A DNA stretch of 64,000 nucleotides from JANPBY01 sp963805505 (GTDB lineage Bacteria; Actinomycetota; Actinomycetes; DATJPE01). The notes below the pieces were generated by a model. That model worked only from the letters and a program-made list of their open reading frames with translations. It was not told where the DNA came from and ran no database searches. How positions within the stretch are numbered: the stretch's first letter is position 1; every line of letters starts with the position of its first letter. The position numbers and the translations under genes were made by a program. Below, piece by piece: positions 33,316 to 41,662 of the stretch. Location: NCBI GenBank assembly GCA_963805505.1, contig CAWDUP010000001.1, forward strand, positions 248,001 to 312,000, read 5' to 3'.

Positions 33316-33837
33316 GTGACCGACCTGGATGCGCTTCCGCCGCCAGGTGCTGTGGTGGTCGAGCGCGATGCCGTTCGAGCCCTCGTGCTCGACGACGGAG
33401 ACCGCGTGCTGTTGTTCGTCGGCAGCGATCCGGACGAGCCGCTTCGCGGACAGTGGTGGTTCACCCCCGGCGGCGGCGTCGAGCCAGGTGAGAGCGATGT
33501 CGATGCCCTGGTTCGAGAGGTGGGCGAGGAGACGGGTTTGCGCGTCGACCCCCAAGCTGTGGGTCGACCCGTGTGGCTGCGCGAGGCGATCTTCCGGTTC
33601 ACCGCTGAGTGGTACCTCCAGCGAGAGAAGTTCTTCGTGCTGCGGGTTCCTTCCCATCGGGTGGACACGAGCGGTTTCACGCCGCTCGAGACGTCCTCAG
33701 TGCTGGGACACCGCTGGTGGACGCTGGACGAGCTGGCAAGCACGTCCGACGTCGTCTACCCGACGTGCCTGGCCAGCGAGCTGTCCGAGCTGCTGGCCCA
33801 TGGCCTGCCGGCGGAGCCGTACGAGATCACCCGATGA
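33316..33837 (+). CDS. NUDIX hydrolase
   Basis: About 173 residues with a complete Nudix box GGGVEPGESDVDALVREVGEETGL (G-x5-E-x7-REVGEETGL), which binds the Mg2+ for hydrolysis of a nucleoside-diphosphate-linked substrate. The substrate is not predictable. GTG at 33316 (VTDLDALPP) is chosen from the -10 spacing; ATG at 33304 adds MVGV. Its TGA overlaps the ATG of rnhB. Confidence 0.88.
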   Translation: MTDLDALPPPGAVVVERDAVRALVLDDGDRVLLFVGSDPDEPLRGQWWFTPGGGVEPGESDVDALVREVGEETGLRVDPQAVGRPVWLREAIFRFTAEWYLQREKFFVLRVPSHRVDTSGFTPLETSSVLGHRWWTLDELASTSDVVYPTCLASELSELLAHGLPAEPYEITR

Positions 33838-34601
33838 GCGGTCGAGTCCCGACCCTGCGCGTCGAGCGGGCGATGTTGCGCGAAGGGATCCGCTGGCTGG
33901 CGTCGGTGGACGAGGTGGGCCGTGGGGCGCTGGCCGGTCCGGTCTCGGTGGGCGTCGTGCTGATCGACTTGTCGGTGCGTACGGCCCCGAACGGGCTCAA
34001 GGACTCCAAGCTGCTCACGCCGATGCTGCGCGAGCGCCTCGCGCCTCGGGTGCGGCGATGGGCACCTGCCCACGCGGTAGGGCACGCGAGCGCTGCGGAG
34101 ATCGACGAGGTCGGGATCCTGTGTGCGCTCCGGCGTGCTGGTGAGCGCGCCCTCGCGTCGCTCCCGCACCAGCCCGACGCGGTGCTGCTCGACGGCTCGT
34201 ACGACTGGCTGACCAAGCCGGCGCCCACCTTGTTCGACCTGTTCGAGCCTGAGGACGCCGGGTTCGCCTATCGGGTGACGACCCGGATCAAGGCGGACAT
34301 GACGTGCGCCGGCGTGGCTGGTGCAAGCGTCTTGGCCAAGACCGAACGCGACGCGATCATGGTGGACCTCGCCACGAGCCATCCCGCGTACGGCTGGGAC
34401 GTCAACAAGGGCTACGCCACCCCGGAGCACCGTTCCGCGCTGAGGGACCTCGGGCCGTGCTGCGAGCATCGCCGGACCTGGCACCTGCTCGCCGACGACG
34501 CTGGACTGGTCGACGCTGGACTGGTCGCCGGCGAGAGCGCGGGCCTTGGGTTGTTGGACGACGTGCCGGTCAGCGACCGACAGGAGAGGGTGGAGGCATG
34601 A
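33834..34601 (+). CDS. rnhB: Ribonuclease HII
   Basis: Removes RNA from RNA-DNA hybrids and misincorporated ribonucleotides. 255 residues with the catalytic acidic cluster begun by ASVDEVGRGALAGP (D26, E27), LLDGSYDW (third acid), KADMTCAGVAGASVLAKTERD, and YGWDVNKGYATPEHR. A C-terminal extension after residue 220 contains a DAGLVDAGLV repeat. ATGA overlaps join it to the genes on both sides. Confidence 0.95.
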   Translation: MSGRVPTLRVERAMLREGIRWLASVDEVGRGALAGPVSVGVVLIDLSVRTAPNGLKDSKLLTPMLRERLAPRVRRWAPAHAVGHASAAEIDEVGILCALRRAGERALASLPHQPDAVLLDGSYDWLTKPAPTLFDLFEPEDAGFAYRVTTRIKADMTCAGVAGASVLAKTERDAIMVDLATSHPAYGWDVNKGYATPEHRSALRDLGPCCEHRRTWHLLADDAGLVDAGLVAGESAGLGLLDDVPVSDRQERVEA

Positions 34602-34906
34602 GCGCGGAGGACCTCGAGGCCTACGAGACCGAGATGGAGCTCCATCTGTACAAGGAGTACCGCGACGTCGTCGGCCTTTTCGCCTACGTCGTCGAGACCG
34701 ACCGGCGGTTCTATCTGACCAACCACGTCGACCTGCAGGTGCGCAGCGCCGAGGGAGAGGTCTACTTCGAGGTCACGATGAGCGACGCCTGGGTGTGGGA
34801 CATGTATCGACCGGCCAGGTTCGTCAAGAACGTCAAGGTCGTCACCTTCAAGGACGTCAACGTCGAGGAGCTCGCCAAGCCCGACCTCGAGGTGCCAGAG
34901 ACCTAA
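34598..34906 (+). CDS. DUF2469 family protein
   Basis: 102-residue acidic protein (MSAEDLEAYETEMELHLYKEYRDVVGLF... ARFVKNVKVVTFKDVNVEELAKPDL). The family is actinomycete-specific, of unknown function, and always follows rnhB (for example mycobacterial Rv2901c). GGAGG lies directly upstream and the ATG overlaps the rnhB stop. Confidence 0.9.
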   Translation: MSAEDLEAYETEMELHLYKEYRDVVGLFAYVVETDRRFYLTNHVDLQVRSAEGEVYFEVTMSDAWVWDMYRPARFVKNVKVVTFKDVNVEELAKPDLEVPET

Positions 34907-34910
34907 GCGG

Positions 34911-34964
34911 CCCTAGCCGACCTAACCGTCCTAGCTGGCCTAGCGGCCCTAGACGTCCTAGTTG
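34911..34964. repeat. Six 9-bp tandem units with consensus nCCTAGnnG
   Basis: CTAG or CTAA recurs at 34913, 34922, 34931, 34940, 34949 and 34958, exactly 9 bp apart, right after the DUF2469 stop. Units are CCCTAGCCG, ACCTAACCG, TCCTAGCTG, GCCTAGCGG, CCCTAGACG and TCCTAGTTG. It is intergenic and precedes the response-regulator promoter. Confidence 0.85.
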
Positions 34965-35020
34965 TGTCCCATTTGTGTCTCGGCGAGCAGGGCGATGTCG
35001 GCCGGAGATCCCCCTCGGGT

Positions 35021-35026
35021 GACAAT
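35021..35026 (+). promoter_or_regulatory. -10 hexamer GACAAT of the two-component operon
   Basis: GACAAT lies 6 nt before the ATG at 35033; the preceding 110 bp hold the CTAG repeats, with no other gene. Confidence 0.4.
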
Positions 35027-35032
35027 GGCGCG

Positions 35033-35713
35033 ATGGCAAGGTCTGTGATGATCATCGAGGACGACGAGGGCATCCGGCTCGTCCTGCGCACGGCCCTGGA
35101 GGACGAGGGCTATGAGGTCCTCGAGTGCGAGACCGGTGAGCAGGCCCTGACCCTCGCCCAGGACGAGGCGGCCGACGTCGTTCTGGTCGACCTGCGACTG
35201 CCCGGGATCCACGGGCTTGACGTCGTCCGCAGCCTGCGCGCGACGAGCCGGGTCCCGATCATCGTCGTGACGGCTCAGGTGGACAGCCATGATGTCGTCG
35301 CCGGACTCGAGGCGGGCGCCGACGACTACGTGACCAAGCCGTTCGTGACCAAGGAGCTGCTGGCCCGAGTCCGCACGCAGATCCGCCGCACGAGCGACCC
35401 CGACGCGACGTCCAGCGTGTTGTCCTGCGGACCCTTCGAGCTCCGCCCGGACACAGCTGAAGTGCTGGTGTCCGGGTCGCCGGTCAGCTTGTCCCGGACC
35501 GAGTTCAAGCTGCTCGAGGAGCTCATCAACTCCAGCGAGCGAGTCGTCAGCCGAGACGACCTGTTGCGCCGGGTCTGGGGCTACCGCAATCCCGGTGACG
35601 GCCGGGTGGTCGACAACTTGGTCTACCGCCTGCGCAGCAAGATCGAAGAAGACCCCGCCCAGCCGCTCCACCTGATCACCGTTCGTGGGTTCGGCTACCG
35701 GCTGAAGGCGTAG
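35033..35713 (+). CDS. OmpR/PhoB-family response regulator
   Basis: 226 residues: a receiver domain with the acidic pocket D10/D11, phospho-acceptor D53 (LVDLRLPG), T80 and K102 (TKPF), and a winged-helix DNA-binding domain (LSRTEFKLLEELI to LITVRGFGYRLKA). It pairs with the histidine kinase 9 bp downstream. The signal and regulon are unknown. Confidence 0.94.
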   Translation: MARSVMIIEDDEGIRLVLRTALEDEGYEVLECETGEQALTLAQDEAADVVLVDLRLPGIHGLDVVRSLRATSRVPIIVVTAQVDSHDVVAGLEAGADDYVTKPFVTKELLARVRTQIRRTSDPDATSSVLSCGPFELRPDTAEVLVSGSPVSLSRTEFKLLEELINSSERVVSRDDLLRRVWGYRNPGDGRVVDNLVYRLRSKIEEDPAQPLHLITVRGFGYRLKA

Positions 35714-35722
35714 AGGTCCGCG

Positions 35723-37060
35723 GTGCGGATCGGGCTCAGATATCGCGTCTCGCTCACGTTCGGACTCCTGTCCCTCGTCGTTGCGCTGACCGTCTCCGTG
35801 ACGACCTACGTTGTCGCGCGTGAATACCTTGTGTCCCAGCGGGAGAACTCTGCGCTCACTCGCGCGCTCCTGGACGGCCGGGCCGTCGACGCCGCGCTGG
35901 TTGGCGGCCAGGCACCTGGTTCGGCCGTCGCGACGGTTCCACCGGTCGGACGTTCGCAGGCGCTCGTGCGGATCGGAACCACGTGGTTCACCAGCGGAGT
36001 CACCGTGTCTCCTTCCGACCTCCCCGAATCGCTGGTGAACGAGGCTGTCGAACGCGGTGGGGCGCAGCAGCGGTTTCGGGTCGGGTCGGAGCCCTACTAC
36101 GGCGTCGCATTCTCGGTGCGGGATGGGTACTACCTCGAGCTGTTCCCGCTGTCCGATCTCGACGACACGTTGCGGCTGGCCTTCTGGATCATCGCGGTGA
36201 TTGCCGGCTTGGCCTTTATCGTCGGCTCCCTCATCGGGCGATATGTCGGCGCTCGGCTGATGCGGCCGTTGACGTCGCTGGGAAGAGGGGCCAGGCAGGT
36301 GGCGGACGGCGATCTCGACGTACGTCTGCCCGAGACCGGCGACCCCGATCTGGACCCCATCGGCGAGGCGTTCAACGACATGACCGAAGCGGTGCGGTCG
36401 CGAATCGAGCGCGAACGGCGATTCTCGGCCAATGTGAGTCACGAGCTACGTTCTCCGCTGACCACGGTCGTCGGGACCGCTGAGCTCCTCGAGGCTCACC
36501 GAGACCGCATGGACGAGCGCGACGCGGCGCTGGTGTCCAGGCTGGGTGGGCAGGCCAGACGGCTGTCCCACACGTTGCTCGATCTGCTCGAGATCGCCAA
36601 CGTCGGTGGAGGGGATCCCGTGCAGTCCGAGGCCACCGACGTGCGCGCCCTGGCCGCCCAGGTGCTGGAGGAGGCGGGGCTGCCGGCCGGCCTGCTGGTG
36701 GGTGACGCTGCGGTGGTCCGCACCGACGCTCGTCGCGTGGAGCGCGTGCTGGTCAACCTGGTGGAGAACGCCGAACGTCATGGCGGTGGGGTGCGTCGCC
36801 TGGTCGTCGAGCGAGAAGACAACTGCGTGGCAGTCCACGTCGACGACGACGGCCCAGGCATCGACGATGTGGACAGCGATCAGCTGTTCGAGCCGTTCGC
36901 CCGGGGCACGCACTCGAAACGTGCCGGGGTGGCCGGAGCCGGTCTCGGCCTGGCGATCTCGCGTGAGCAGGCGGAAGCGATCGGTGGCTCGATCACGGTG
37001 TCGAATGCTCCGCTGGGCGGAGCCCGATTCAGCCTGCTGCTGCCGGTGTCCGAGCTGTGA
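35723..37060 (+). CDS. Sensor histidine kinase
   Basis: 445 residues: TM1 (about 11-33), an extracytoplasmic sensor of about 120 residues, TM2 (153-174), a HAMP domain (RPLTSLGRGARQVADGDL), the H-box SANVSHELRSPLTT with H240, N-box LVNLVENAERHG, G1 DDDGPGID and G2 GAGLGLAIS. It phosphorylates the upstream regulator. The sensor region has no recognisable family. GTG start; its stop overlaps the next gene (GTGA). Confidence 0.94.
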   Translation: MRIGLRYRVSLTFGLLSLVVALTVSVTTYVVAREYLVSQRENSALTRALLDGRAVDAALVGGQAPGSAVATVPPVGRSQALVRIGTTWFTSGVTVSPSDLPESLVNEAVERGGAQQRFRVGSEPYYGVAFSVRDGYYLELFPLSDLDDTLRLAFWIIAVIAGLAFIVGSLIGRYVGARLMRPLTSLGRGARQVADGDLDVRLPETGDPDLDPIGEAFNDMTEAVRSRIERERRFSANVSHELRSPLTTVVGTAELLEAHRDRMDERDAALVSRLGGQARRLSHTLLDLLEIANVGGGDPVQSEATDVRALAAQVLEEAGLPAGLLVGDAAVVRTDARRVERVLVNLVENAERHGGGVRRLVVEREDNCVAVHVDDDGPGIDDVDSDQLFEPFARGTHSKRAGVAGAGLGLAISREQAEAIGGSITVSNAPLGGARFSLLLPVSEL

Positions 37061-37698
37061 GCGCGTCGTTGGCAGACCGGCAGGTGCGGCGTCGTGGACC
37101 ACGGTCGGGGTTGCTCGCGATCGTGGGGGTCGTCGTGGTCGCTGTGCTGCTTGCCGGCTGCGGCGTGCCGACGCAGGATGCCGCCTCGCCCCTGCCCAGT
37201 GGGGCCATCGTGCCGCCTGCGTCACCCACCTCGGAACCAGCACCGGACCCGACTGAGTCCACCACCTTGTGGTTCGTCGTTGACGGCACGCTCGTTCCGA
37301 GCGTCACCGGGGCGACCTCGGGTGGGTCGCAAGGCCTGATCGACGCATTGGCCGTCGGCCCGCCGGCGGGCAGCGACCCCGCGGCGCGCTCGCTGGTCGC
37401 CGACCCATCAGCGGGTGGGGCCTTGTTGGCTGTCACCACCCCTTCGCCGCCGGACCTCCCGCCGGCCGGGACGGTCTCGGTCGCCGTCACCGACGCGTTC
37501 ACCGCCCTGCCCTCCTCCGAACAGGTCTTGCTGATCGGACAGGTGGTGATGACGATGACCTCGGCGGGTGCCGATGCGGTCCTGGTCACCGACGCCCAGG
37601 GCGCTCCGTTGGCCATCCCCCTTCCGGATGGCCGGCTGCTCGACGGTCCCGCGACTGCGGCCGACTACGCCCCACTGACGCACAAGTCCAAGAACTGA
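37057..37698 (+). CDS. GerMN-like lipoprotein coupled to the two-component system
   Basis: 213 residues with a signal peptide and lipobox LAGC (C35), a Pro/Ser/Thr-rich linker to about 70, and one globular domain that resembles GerMN (LWFVVDGTLVPS ... AVTDAFTALPSSEQVLLIGQVVMTMT). Translational coupling with the kinase suggests an extracytoplasmic accessory factor, in the manner of MtrA-MtrB-LpqB, though LpqB is far longer. The domain call is by memory and moderate. Confidence 0.75.
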   Translation: MSASLADRQVRRRGPRSGLLAIVGVVVVAVLLAGCGVPTQDAASPLPSGAIVPPASPTSEPAPDPTESTTLWFVVDGTLVPSVTGATSGGSQGLIDALAVGPPAGSDPAARSLVADPSAGGALLAVTTPSPPDLPPAGTVSVAVTDAFTALPSSEQVLLIGQVVMTMTSAGADAVLVTDAQGAPLAIPLPDGRLLDGPATAADYAPLTHKSKN

Positions 37699-37842
37699 GT
37701 GGTGAACCGCTCGGCCTGCTCGCCGGGGTGCGTCCTCGCCGCTTGATCGGCCATCCACAGCCCACTAGTCCTCCACAAGGGCTGAGGCCGCTGGAGTGAT
37801 GGGTCGGCCCGAGCCACCATCGTGGCCGCCGGAGGTGGTCAC

Positions 37843-38199
37843 GTGCGTGCCAAGGATGCGCTCGGGCGGTACGGCGAAGACGTCGCAGCCAGACACTTTG
37901 CCGAAGCCGGTCTCGTCGTGCTCGACCGCAACTGGCGTTGCCGTGAGGGAGAGCTGGACCTCGTCGCGCGCGACGGCGACACGCTCGTCATCTGCGAGGT
38001 GAAGACCCGTCGTGACGCCAGACACGGGACCCCGATCGAGGCAGTGACCCCGGCCAAGGCCGCCCGGCTGCGGACCCTGGCCCTGCGCTGGATGGCCGTG
38101 CACGCGGCTCGACCGCGGGCCGTCCGCTTCGACGTGGTCGCGGTCCTGGTCGGGGGACGAGGCGCAGCAGCGGTCGACCACAGGCAGGGAGTGATCTGA
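37843..38199 (+). CDS. YraN/UPF0102 family nuclease-like protein
   Basis: 118 residues from the GTG at 37843, which follows GGAGGTGG; this gives MRAKDALGRYGEDVAARHF, the usual N-terminus. ILDRNWRCREGELDLVARDGDTLVICEVKTRR carries the E-x(n)-D-x(n)-ExK restriction-endonuclease-like motif. Often found with rnhB and comM; the function is unsettled. Confidence 0.92.
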   Translation: MRAKDALGRYGEDVAARHFAEAGLVVLDRNWRCREGELDLVARDGDTLVICEVKTRRDARHGTPIEAVTPAKAARLRTLALRWMAVHAARPRAVRFDVVAVLVGGRGAAAVDHRQGVI

Positions 38200-38200
38200 G

Positions 38201-39724
38201 ATGCCGCTCGCGCGCAGCCGCTCGGTCGCGCTGGTCGGCGTTCGCGGTCAGGTCGTCGATGTCGAGGTCGACCTCGGCCGGGGTCTCCCGGCGGTGATCC
38301 TTGTCGGCCTGCCCGATGCCGCGCTCAACGAGGCGCGTGACCGAGTGCGTGCAGCCCTGGCCAACTCGGGCGCGGCCTTTCCCGACACTCGGGTCACCAT
38401 CAATCTTTCGCCGGCGTCGCTGCCCAAGCACGGCACCGGGTTCGACGTTTCGCTTGCCGTTGCATTGCTGGCGGCGACAGGCGTCCTCCCCAACACTCGG
38501 GTTGCGCGGATGGTCTGTCTGGGCGAGCTCGGTCTCGATGGCTCCGTCCGCGGCGTTCCCGGGATCCTGCCCGGCGTCCTCGCTGCCCGCTCCGCGGGCT
38601 ACGAGGAAGTCATCGTTCCGGCGGTCAACGCTGATGAGGCATCGCTGGTTTCCGGGATCGCCGTACGCCCTGTCTCGCACCTGCAAGAGGTGATTGCGGC
38701 GCTCCGGGGGGACGACGACTGGCCGGAGCTCCCGCCCAGCCGGCCGTCAGGTCCGGAGGAGGTGCTGCCCGATCTGAGTGAGGTGGCTGGGCAGACCGAG
38801 GGTCGGCGGGCACTCGAGGTGGCCGCTGCCGGCGCCCACCACCTGTTGCTGCAGGGACCGCCGGGCGCGGGCAAAACCCTGCTCGCCGAACGGCTGCCGT
38901 CGATCCTGCCGCCACTCATCGAGCAGCATGCCTTGGAGGTGACCTCGGTGCACTCCGTCGCCGGACTGCTGGTGCCCGGCCGCTCGTTGCTGACCCGAGC
39001 ACCCTTCAGAGCACCCCACCACAATGCTTCAGCAGCCGCCCTCGTCGGGGGTGGTCCTGGCGTGGCCCGGCCGGGCGCCGTCTCGTTGGCCCACCGTGGT
39101 GTTCTCTTCCTCGATGAGGCGCCGGAATTCGCCTCCGACGCGCTCGAGTCGCTGCGCCAGCCGTTGGAGTCCGGACGCGTGGTGCTCGCACGAGCTCAGA
39201 CGTCGGTCACCTATCCGGCACGATTCCAGCTCGTCCTCGCAGCCAATCCCTGCCCGTGCGGCCGGGTGCTGGATCGATCCGGAAGCTGCCGCTGCACGCC
39301 GATGCAGGTGCGTCGCTACGCGGCGCGCCTGTCCGGCCCGCTGCTCGACCGCATCGACCTGCAAGTCGCCGTGCAGGACGTGCCGCAAGCCACGCTGCTC
39401 GACGGTGGCCCGGCCGAGGCCTCTGGACGGGTTGCCGATCGGGTCCGGGCGGCCAGGGACCGTGCCGCCGCCCGGCTGGCCGACACCCCATGGACGCTGA
39501 ACGCCGAGGTGCCTGGGCCTTACTTGCGGCGTCAGTTCCCGTTGACCGGCCCCGCCATCCGTCGACTGCGCCACGGTGGCTCGTCACTGACGGCGCGTGG
39601 CCTCGACCGCATCATCCGGGTGTCGTGGACGCTCGCGGATCTGGCCGGGCGACCCGCGCCGGCGGAGGAGGACGTCGAGCAGGCGCTCGGGCTGCGGCTG
39701 GGCCAGCTGCAGGGCGCGGCATGA
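38201..39724 (+). CDS. YifB/ComM-type Mg-chelatase-like AAA+ ATPase
   Basis: 507 residues: an N-terminal Lon-like fold (ARSRSVALVGVRGQVVDVEVD), Walker A GPPGAGKTLLAERLPSILP, HHNASAAALVGGG, Walker B FLDEAPEFASDALESLRQPLE, ANPCPCG and a C-terminal helical lid. ComM in other species is a hexameric helicase promoting branch migration during natural transformation. It lies directly before dprA, with an ATGA overlap, which supports that role. Confidence 0.93.
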   Translation: MPLARSRSVALVGVRGQVVDVEVDLGRGLPAVILVGLPDAALNEARDRVRAALANSGAAFPDTRVTINLSPASLPKHGTGFDVSLAVALLAATGVLPNTRVARMVCLGELGLDGSVRGVPGILPGVLAARSAGYEEVIVPAVNADEASLVSGIAVRPVSHLQEVIAALRGDDDWPELPPSRPSGPEEVLPDLSEVAGQTEGRRALEVAAAGAHHLLLQGPPGAGKTLLAERLPSILPPLIEQHALEVTSVHSVAGLLVPGRSLLTRAPFRAPHHNASAAALVGGGPGVARPGAVSLAHRGVLFLDEAPEFASDALESLRQPLESGRVVLARAQTSVTYPARFQLVLAANPCPCGRVLDRSGSCRCTPMQVRRYAARLSGPLLDRIDLQVAVQDVPQATLLDGGPAEASGRVADRVRAARDRAAARLADTPWTLNAEVPGPYLRRQFPLTGPAIRRLRHGGSSLTARGLDRIIRVSWTLADLAGRPAPAEEDVEQALGLRLGQLQGAA

Positions 39725-40836
39725 CCTACCTGATCGGTGAAGAGCGCCAGGCTCGCCAAGCGTTGCTGCACGCAGGCGAGCCCGGCGATCGCGCGCTCAG
39801 CAGGTTCGTCGGACGGCACGGTGTCCTCGAGGCGGTGGACCGGCTGCGGGCGGGGGCCGGCCCCAGCCGCGACGGTCGGCATACGCACAGGTTGCTGAGT
39901 GCTGACCTGGATCGCGAGAGGGAGCTCGCCGAGCGCGTACGGGCGCGGCTGGCCTGCCCCGGCGACCCGGAGTGGCCCGCCGAGCAGCTGTCGCGACTCA
40001 CGGTCCCGCCCCATGCGTTGTGGGTGCGGGGAAGCATCGGCCTCGAGGACGCGACCGAGCAGTCAGTGGCCGTTGTCGGATCACGGGCGGCGACCGCCTA
40101 TGGCGAACACGTAGCGACCGAGCTGGCAGCAGGGTTGGCCGACCATGGATGGATGGTCGTCTCGGGCGCCGCCTACGGCATCGACGGCGCCGCCCACCGC
40201 GGCTGCCTGGCGGTGGGCGGGCGCACCGTGGCGGTGCTCGCCGGCGGGGTCGACGACGCCTATCCCAAGGGGCACGCCAGCCTGCTGACCCGGGTAGCCG
40301 AGGGCGGCCTGGTGGTGAGCGAGCTGCCGGTAGGGCAGACACCGACCCGGGCGCGATTCCTCGAGCGGAACCGACTCATCGCCGCCCTCGCCTGCGGCAC
40401 GGTGGCCGTCGAGATGGCTCACCGCAGCGGAGCGCGCAACACCCTCGAGCACGCGGAGACCCTGCTCCGGCCGGTGATGGCCGTGCCGGGGCCGGTGACC
40501 AGCGCGATGTCGGCCGGGTGCAACGAGTGGATCGCCCAACGTCGTGCCGAGGTGGTGACCGACGCCGAAGACATCCTTCGGATCCTGTCACCCGTAGGTC
40601 TGCTGGACGATCCCATACGACGAGGCCCCGCTCGACGCACCGACGCACTGCGGGGCGACGCCCTGGCGGTCTACGAGGCGCTGCCCCCGGTCGATCGGAT
40701 GGCCCTGGCCGATCTGCCCGAGGCAGCCGGGCTGCCGCCGGCCACGGTCGGCGATGCGCTGCGTGAGCTGCTGCACGCGGGGGCCGTCCAGGTCGCCGGT
40801 GCGACGGTGTCGCGAGCCCGCCCCACGCGCGGATAA
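39721..40836 (+). CDS. dprA: DNA-processing protein DprA
   Basis: 371 residues with a Rossmann-type DprA fold: VAVVGSRAATAYGEH, VVSGAAYGIDGAAHRG, VAVLAGGVDDAYPKGH, LERNRLIAALACGTVAVEMAHRSGARNTLEHA and VMAVPGPVTSAMSAGCNEWI. A C-terminal winged-helix follows. DprA loads RecA on incoming single strands. With comM upstream the pair is common even in species not known to be transformable. Confidence 0.95.
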   Translation: MTYLIGEERQARQALLHAGEPGDRALSRFVGRHGVLEAVDRLRAGAGPSRDGRHTHRLLSADLDRERELAERVRARLACPGDPEWPAEQLSRLTVPPHALWVRGSIGLEDATEQSVAVVGSRAATAYGEHVATELAAGLADHGWMVVSGAAYGIDGAAHRGCLAVGGRTVAVLAGGVDDAYPKGHASLLTRVAEGGLVVSELPVGQTPTRARFLERNRLIAALACGTVAVEMAHRSGARNTLEHAETLLRPVMAVPGPVTSAMSAGCNEWIAQRRAEVVTDAEDILRILSPVGLLDDPIRRGPARRTDALRGDALAVYEALPPVDRMALADLPEAAGLPPATVGDALRELLHAGAVQVAGATVSRARPTRG

Positions 40837-40871
40837 CGTCCGACCCGCCCCCCTCCCGCTTCACCCACGGT

Positions 40872-40899
40872 AATGTCCCTTGGCGGCGGTCAAATGTCC
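40872..40899. promoter_or_regulatory. AATGTCC direct repeat, 21-bp period
   Basis: AATGTCC at 40872-40878 and 40893-40899, each followed by a pyrimidine-rich TTGGCG-like stretch. Two helical turns apart in the dprA-GNAT gap, it resembles a tandem operator for the downstream acetyltransferase gene. Confidence 0.35.
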
Positions 40900-40938
40900 G
40901 CTTTGGCGCGTTTTGCTTAGTTGGTGAGGGCACCTCTG

Positions 40939-41577
40939 GTGGGTGAAGCGCGGGTGACGGTTGATGAGGCCGTGGCGGCGGACCTTGCCGACGTGGTGCG
41001 CGTCCACGTCCGTTCCTTTCCGCAGTTCTTCCTCACCGCGCTCGGTGACCGGTTCCTGCGGGTGTTCTACGAGGACCTCAGTCGCCGTGAGCAGGCCTAT
41101 CTGCTGGTGGCACGGGCCGATGGCCAGGTCGTCGGCTTTGCTGGAGGCGTCCTCGACGAGGACCGCTATTTTCGCGAACTCTTCCGGCAACGGGTCCTGG
41201 CCTACGCGATGGCGTCGGCCCCTGCCGTCCTCCGAGATCCTCGGATCCTCGCCAGGCTGTGGCGCGGACGGCGCCGAAGTGCACCCGACGCGGTCGATTC
41301 CCCACCTTCGACGTTGCTGAGCATCGGAGTGGACCCGTCGGTGCAGGGACGTGGCGTCGGGCAGGCGCTGCTCACGGAGTTTGAACGTGTGTTGCGGGAC
41401 AGCGGTCAATCCCGCTATTCGCTCACGACCGAGGCGGACAACAACCAAGCCACGATCCGCTTCTACGACCGCTTCGGGCTGAGTCGGCAGCAGACCTATG
41501 AGTCCGCAGACGGGCTGGCCATGATCGAGTACGTCGGGGACTGCCGAGTGGAGGACGACCCGCAGGCAGATCGGTGA
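40939..41577 (+). CDS. GNAT-family N-acetyltransferase
   Basis: About 212 residues. The acetyl-CoA pyrophosphate loop is VDPSVQGRGVGQALL, preceded by the beta strand STLLSIGV and followed by TEADNNQATIRFYDRFGL. The N-terminal HVRSFPQFFLTALGDRFLRVFYEDL is a recognisable subgroup. The substrate is unknown. GTG at 40939 is preferred because GAGGG lies 8 nt upstream; TTG 40921, GTG 40924 and GTG 40954 are alternatives. Confidence 0.83.
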   Translation: MGEARVTVDEAVAADLADVVRVHVRSFPQFFLTALGDRFLRVFYEDLSRREQAYLLVARADGQVVGFAGGVLDEDRYFRELFRQRVLAYAMASAPAVLRDPRILARLWRGRRRSAPDAVDSPPSTLLSIGVDPSVQGRGVGQALLTEFERVLRDSGQSRYSLTTEADNNQATIRFYDRFGLSRQQTYESADGLAMIEYVGDCRVEDDPQADR

Positions 41578-41662
41578 TTCCGAGCGCGGGCGCCGCTGCT
41601 CCTGACCCGTCCGTGGCGTCGGGGTCCTTGATTCTGGCCCGGCTAGGGCCAACGCTGGTCAG

